The position numbers were made by a program, and so were the translations under genes. A model generated the notes under the pieces. The model searched no databases. It was not told the DNA's origin and saw only the letters and a list, made by a program, of their open reading frames with translations. A stretch of DNA of 64,000 bases from assembly GCA_041875495.1 (NCBI GenBank), contig CP112982.1, positions 2,790,001-2,854,000 on the forward strand. The letters are read 5' to 3'. This document shows positions 62,916 through 64,000 of the stretch, one piece after another (within the stretch, counting starts at the first letter, position 1; each line of letters starts with the position of its first letter). Origin of the DNA: Halomonas sp. CH40 (GTDB lineage Bacteria; Pseudomonadota; Gammaproteobacteria; Pseudomonadales; Halomonadaceae).

Positions 62916-64000
62916 GAATCCTGCCCTGTTTGTGCTGGCCCGTTAGTCACTTCCACACGCAGGCCCTGCACCGCATTGGGCAAATGGGTCGACATGATAC
63001 GCTCGCCGTCATTCAACGCCTCAGCGCGTACCAGCAGCCAGCGCCCACCATCACGCTGGCGAACTTCACCCAAGCGCTTGACCCGCTGGCGCTCAAGGCG
63101 ATTATCGGCGTTGATACGGTAAATGAGGTCAGCGCCATGCAGAGCGGCATAAGGCACCGCCAGGGCATCTTCCACCGCTGGGCGGCGCAGCTGCAGCGTG
63201 ACCATGGCCCCTGGGCGTAGCCCGCTGGTCTCGTCCTCCACTGCAAAAATGGCTTCGATACCGATGGGGTCACTTTCTCCCGCCAGGCGTTCCAGCCTGA
63301 AGCGCTGACCGTCTTCACCCACGGCCACCAGGGGCGTGCCCGCATCGAGCGCGGCTTCCAGCTCTGCCTGAAAACGGCGTGGAATACGTGCGCGCACTTC
63401 CAGGCCATCCAGAGGGAAGAATGACAAGAGCGATGCCCGGGCGGCGACATCATCACCGGGGGCCACGTCAACACGGGTGACCCGGCCATCAAAAGGCGCT
63501 TCTACGCGGCCACGGGCCAGATCTCGGCGGGCGTTTTCCTCCACCACTTGGGCACGGGACAGGCGCGCTTCCAGGCTTGCTCGCCGCGAAGGGTACTCGG
63601 CAATGGCACTTTCCCGGTTGGCAACATTCAGCTGTGCGCGGGCCACGGCATCCCGGGCAGCATCCACATCGGCCTGAGATGTCAGGTTACGCCCTGCCAG
63701 CGAGCGGCTGCGCTCAAGCTGGCGGTTGGCGCTGGCCAGAATGTTGCGCTCCTGGGTTAATAGCTGGCGATTGTTCTCATGGCGAATACGTTCATTTTCC
63801 AGCTGAGCTTCCAGGTCAGCTACCTCGGCCTCAGCCTGGCGCACCGGTGATAGAAGGTCCTCATCATCCAGCGCCACCAGCAGCTCACCCTCAGCCACCC
63901 GCTGGCCATCGCTGACCGGACGGGCCGTCACGCGGGCGGCAATGGGTGCCACCAGATTGACCATCTCAGGCGCCACCACTTCACCATAAAGCGGCAGTAG
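62912..64000 (-). CDS. RND efflux periplasmic adaptor (membrane fusion protein), 5' end cut by the window
   Basis: The frame is open to the window's right edge (LLPLYGEVVAPEMVNLVAP at the edge) and ends at TGA 62912-62914. Known adaptor parts are visible: a lipoyl/barrel-sandwich half (VAPIAARVTARPVSDGQRVAEGELL), a long alpha hairpin rich in Glu, Arg and Gln (about VRQAEAEVADLEAQLENERI to RASLEARLSRAQ), the second lipoyl half (VEAPFDGRVTRVDVAPGDDV), and the C-terminal beta-barrel and membrane-proximal domain. The stop overlaps the RND permease start, so the pair is coupled. The N terminus and signal peptide lie outside the window. Confidence 0.92.
   Translation of the reverse strand, partial: LLPLYGEVVAPEMVNLVAPIAARVTARPVSDGQRVAEGELLVALDDEDLLSPVRQAEAEVADLEAQLENERIRHENNRQLLTQERNILASANRQLERSRSLAGRNLTSQADVDAARDAVARAQLNVANRESAIAEYPSRRASLEARLSRAQVVEENARRDLARGRVEAPFDGRVTRVDVAPGDDVAARASLLSFFPLDGLEVRARIPRRFQAELEAALDAGTPLVAVGEDGQRFRLERLAGESDPIGIEAIFAVEDETSGLRPGAMVTLQLRRPAVEDALAVPYAALHGADLIYRINADNRLERQRVKRLGEVRQRDGGRWLLVRAEALNDGERIMSTHLPNAVQGLRVEVTNGPAQTGQDS

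Noticed and set aside
62133..63122. Long open frame on the plus strand opposite the RND permease and adaptor
   Set aside because: It is a frame shadow of two well-supported genes; its translation is rich in His, Gln and Arg with no domain.

Overview
The window looks like a chromosomal segment of a moderately GC-rich gammaproteobacterium, most likely a Halomonas or close relative (Halomonadaceae). The evidence is gene order and protein character: rlmN-pilW-rodZ-ispG-hisS-yfgM-bamB-der, def-fmt-rsmB-trkA-trkH, lptFG divergent from pepA, holC and valS, and bfd-bfr. No rRNA, tRNA or CRISPR array was recognised. Both window edges cut genes: rlmN at the left, an RND adaptor at the right.

Layout. 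1-8.2 kb (+): 23S/tRNA methylation (rlmN, partial), type IV pilus (pilW), cell shape (rodZ), isoprenoids (ispG), hisS, outer-membrane assembly (yfgM, bamB) and ribosome assembly (der). 8.2-10.4 kb: DUF815 ATPase, M48 lipoprotein protease, small membrane protein. 10.37-10.65 kb: a 272-bp non-coding element with 24-bp perfect terminal inverted repeats. 10.7-15.4 kb (-): aroE, hemF, tsaC, dprA and a LysM protein. 15.5-22.9 kb (+): def, fmt, rsmB, dodecin, trkA, trkH, TraB-like. 22.9-32.9 kb (mostly -): TapT-like DTW protein, zinc-site-less sirtuin, aceK, RecQ-type helicase, tcdA, truC, bfr/bfd, RDD protein. 32.9-45.8 kb: lptG/lptF (-) and pepA-ilvE-holC...valS (+), with an accessory block between holC and valS: an AlbA_2/HATPase protein, a complete ISL3-family insertion sequence with an 8-bp target duplication, a lipoprotein and an MFS transporter.

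45.9-57 kb is the most distinctive part. A zinc alcohol dehydrogenase and an AT-rich spacer precede a two-gene signalling unit: a PAS-GGDEF-EAL protein overlapping an RsbQ-like alpha/beta hydrolase. Next comes a proton-pumping rhodopsin of xanthorhodopsin-like type and a tightly packed retinal pathway: crtE (GGPP synthase), crtI (phytoene desaturase), crtB (phytoene synthase), crtY (lycopene cyclase) and blh (beta-carotene cleavage). Together these make retinal and the opsin that binds it, so the segment should give light-driven proton pumping. The signalling pair combines an RsbP-type PAS domain with RsbQ. Because RsbQ is related to plant D14/KAI2 receptors, it may sense a small hydrophobic ligand, possibly a carotenoid fragment, and set c-di-GMP; this is a hypothesis.

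57-64 kb (-): an RND efflux pump with its adaptor, a 40-residue cysteine-rich protein directly behind a 12.9-copy heptanucleotide tandem repeat, a small lipoprotein, and a YdbS/YdbT pair of bacterial PH-domain membrane proteins.
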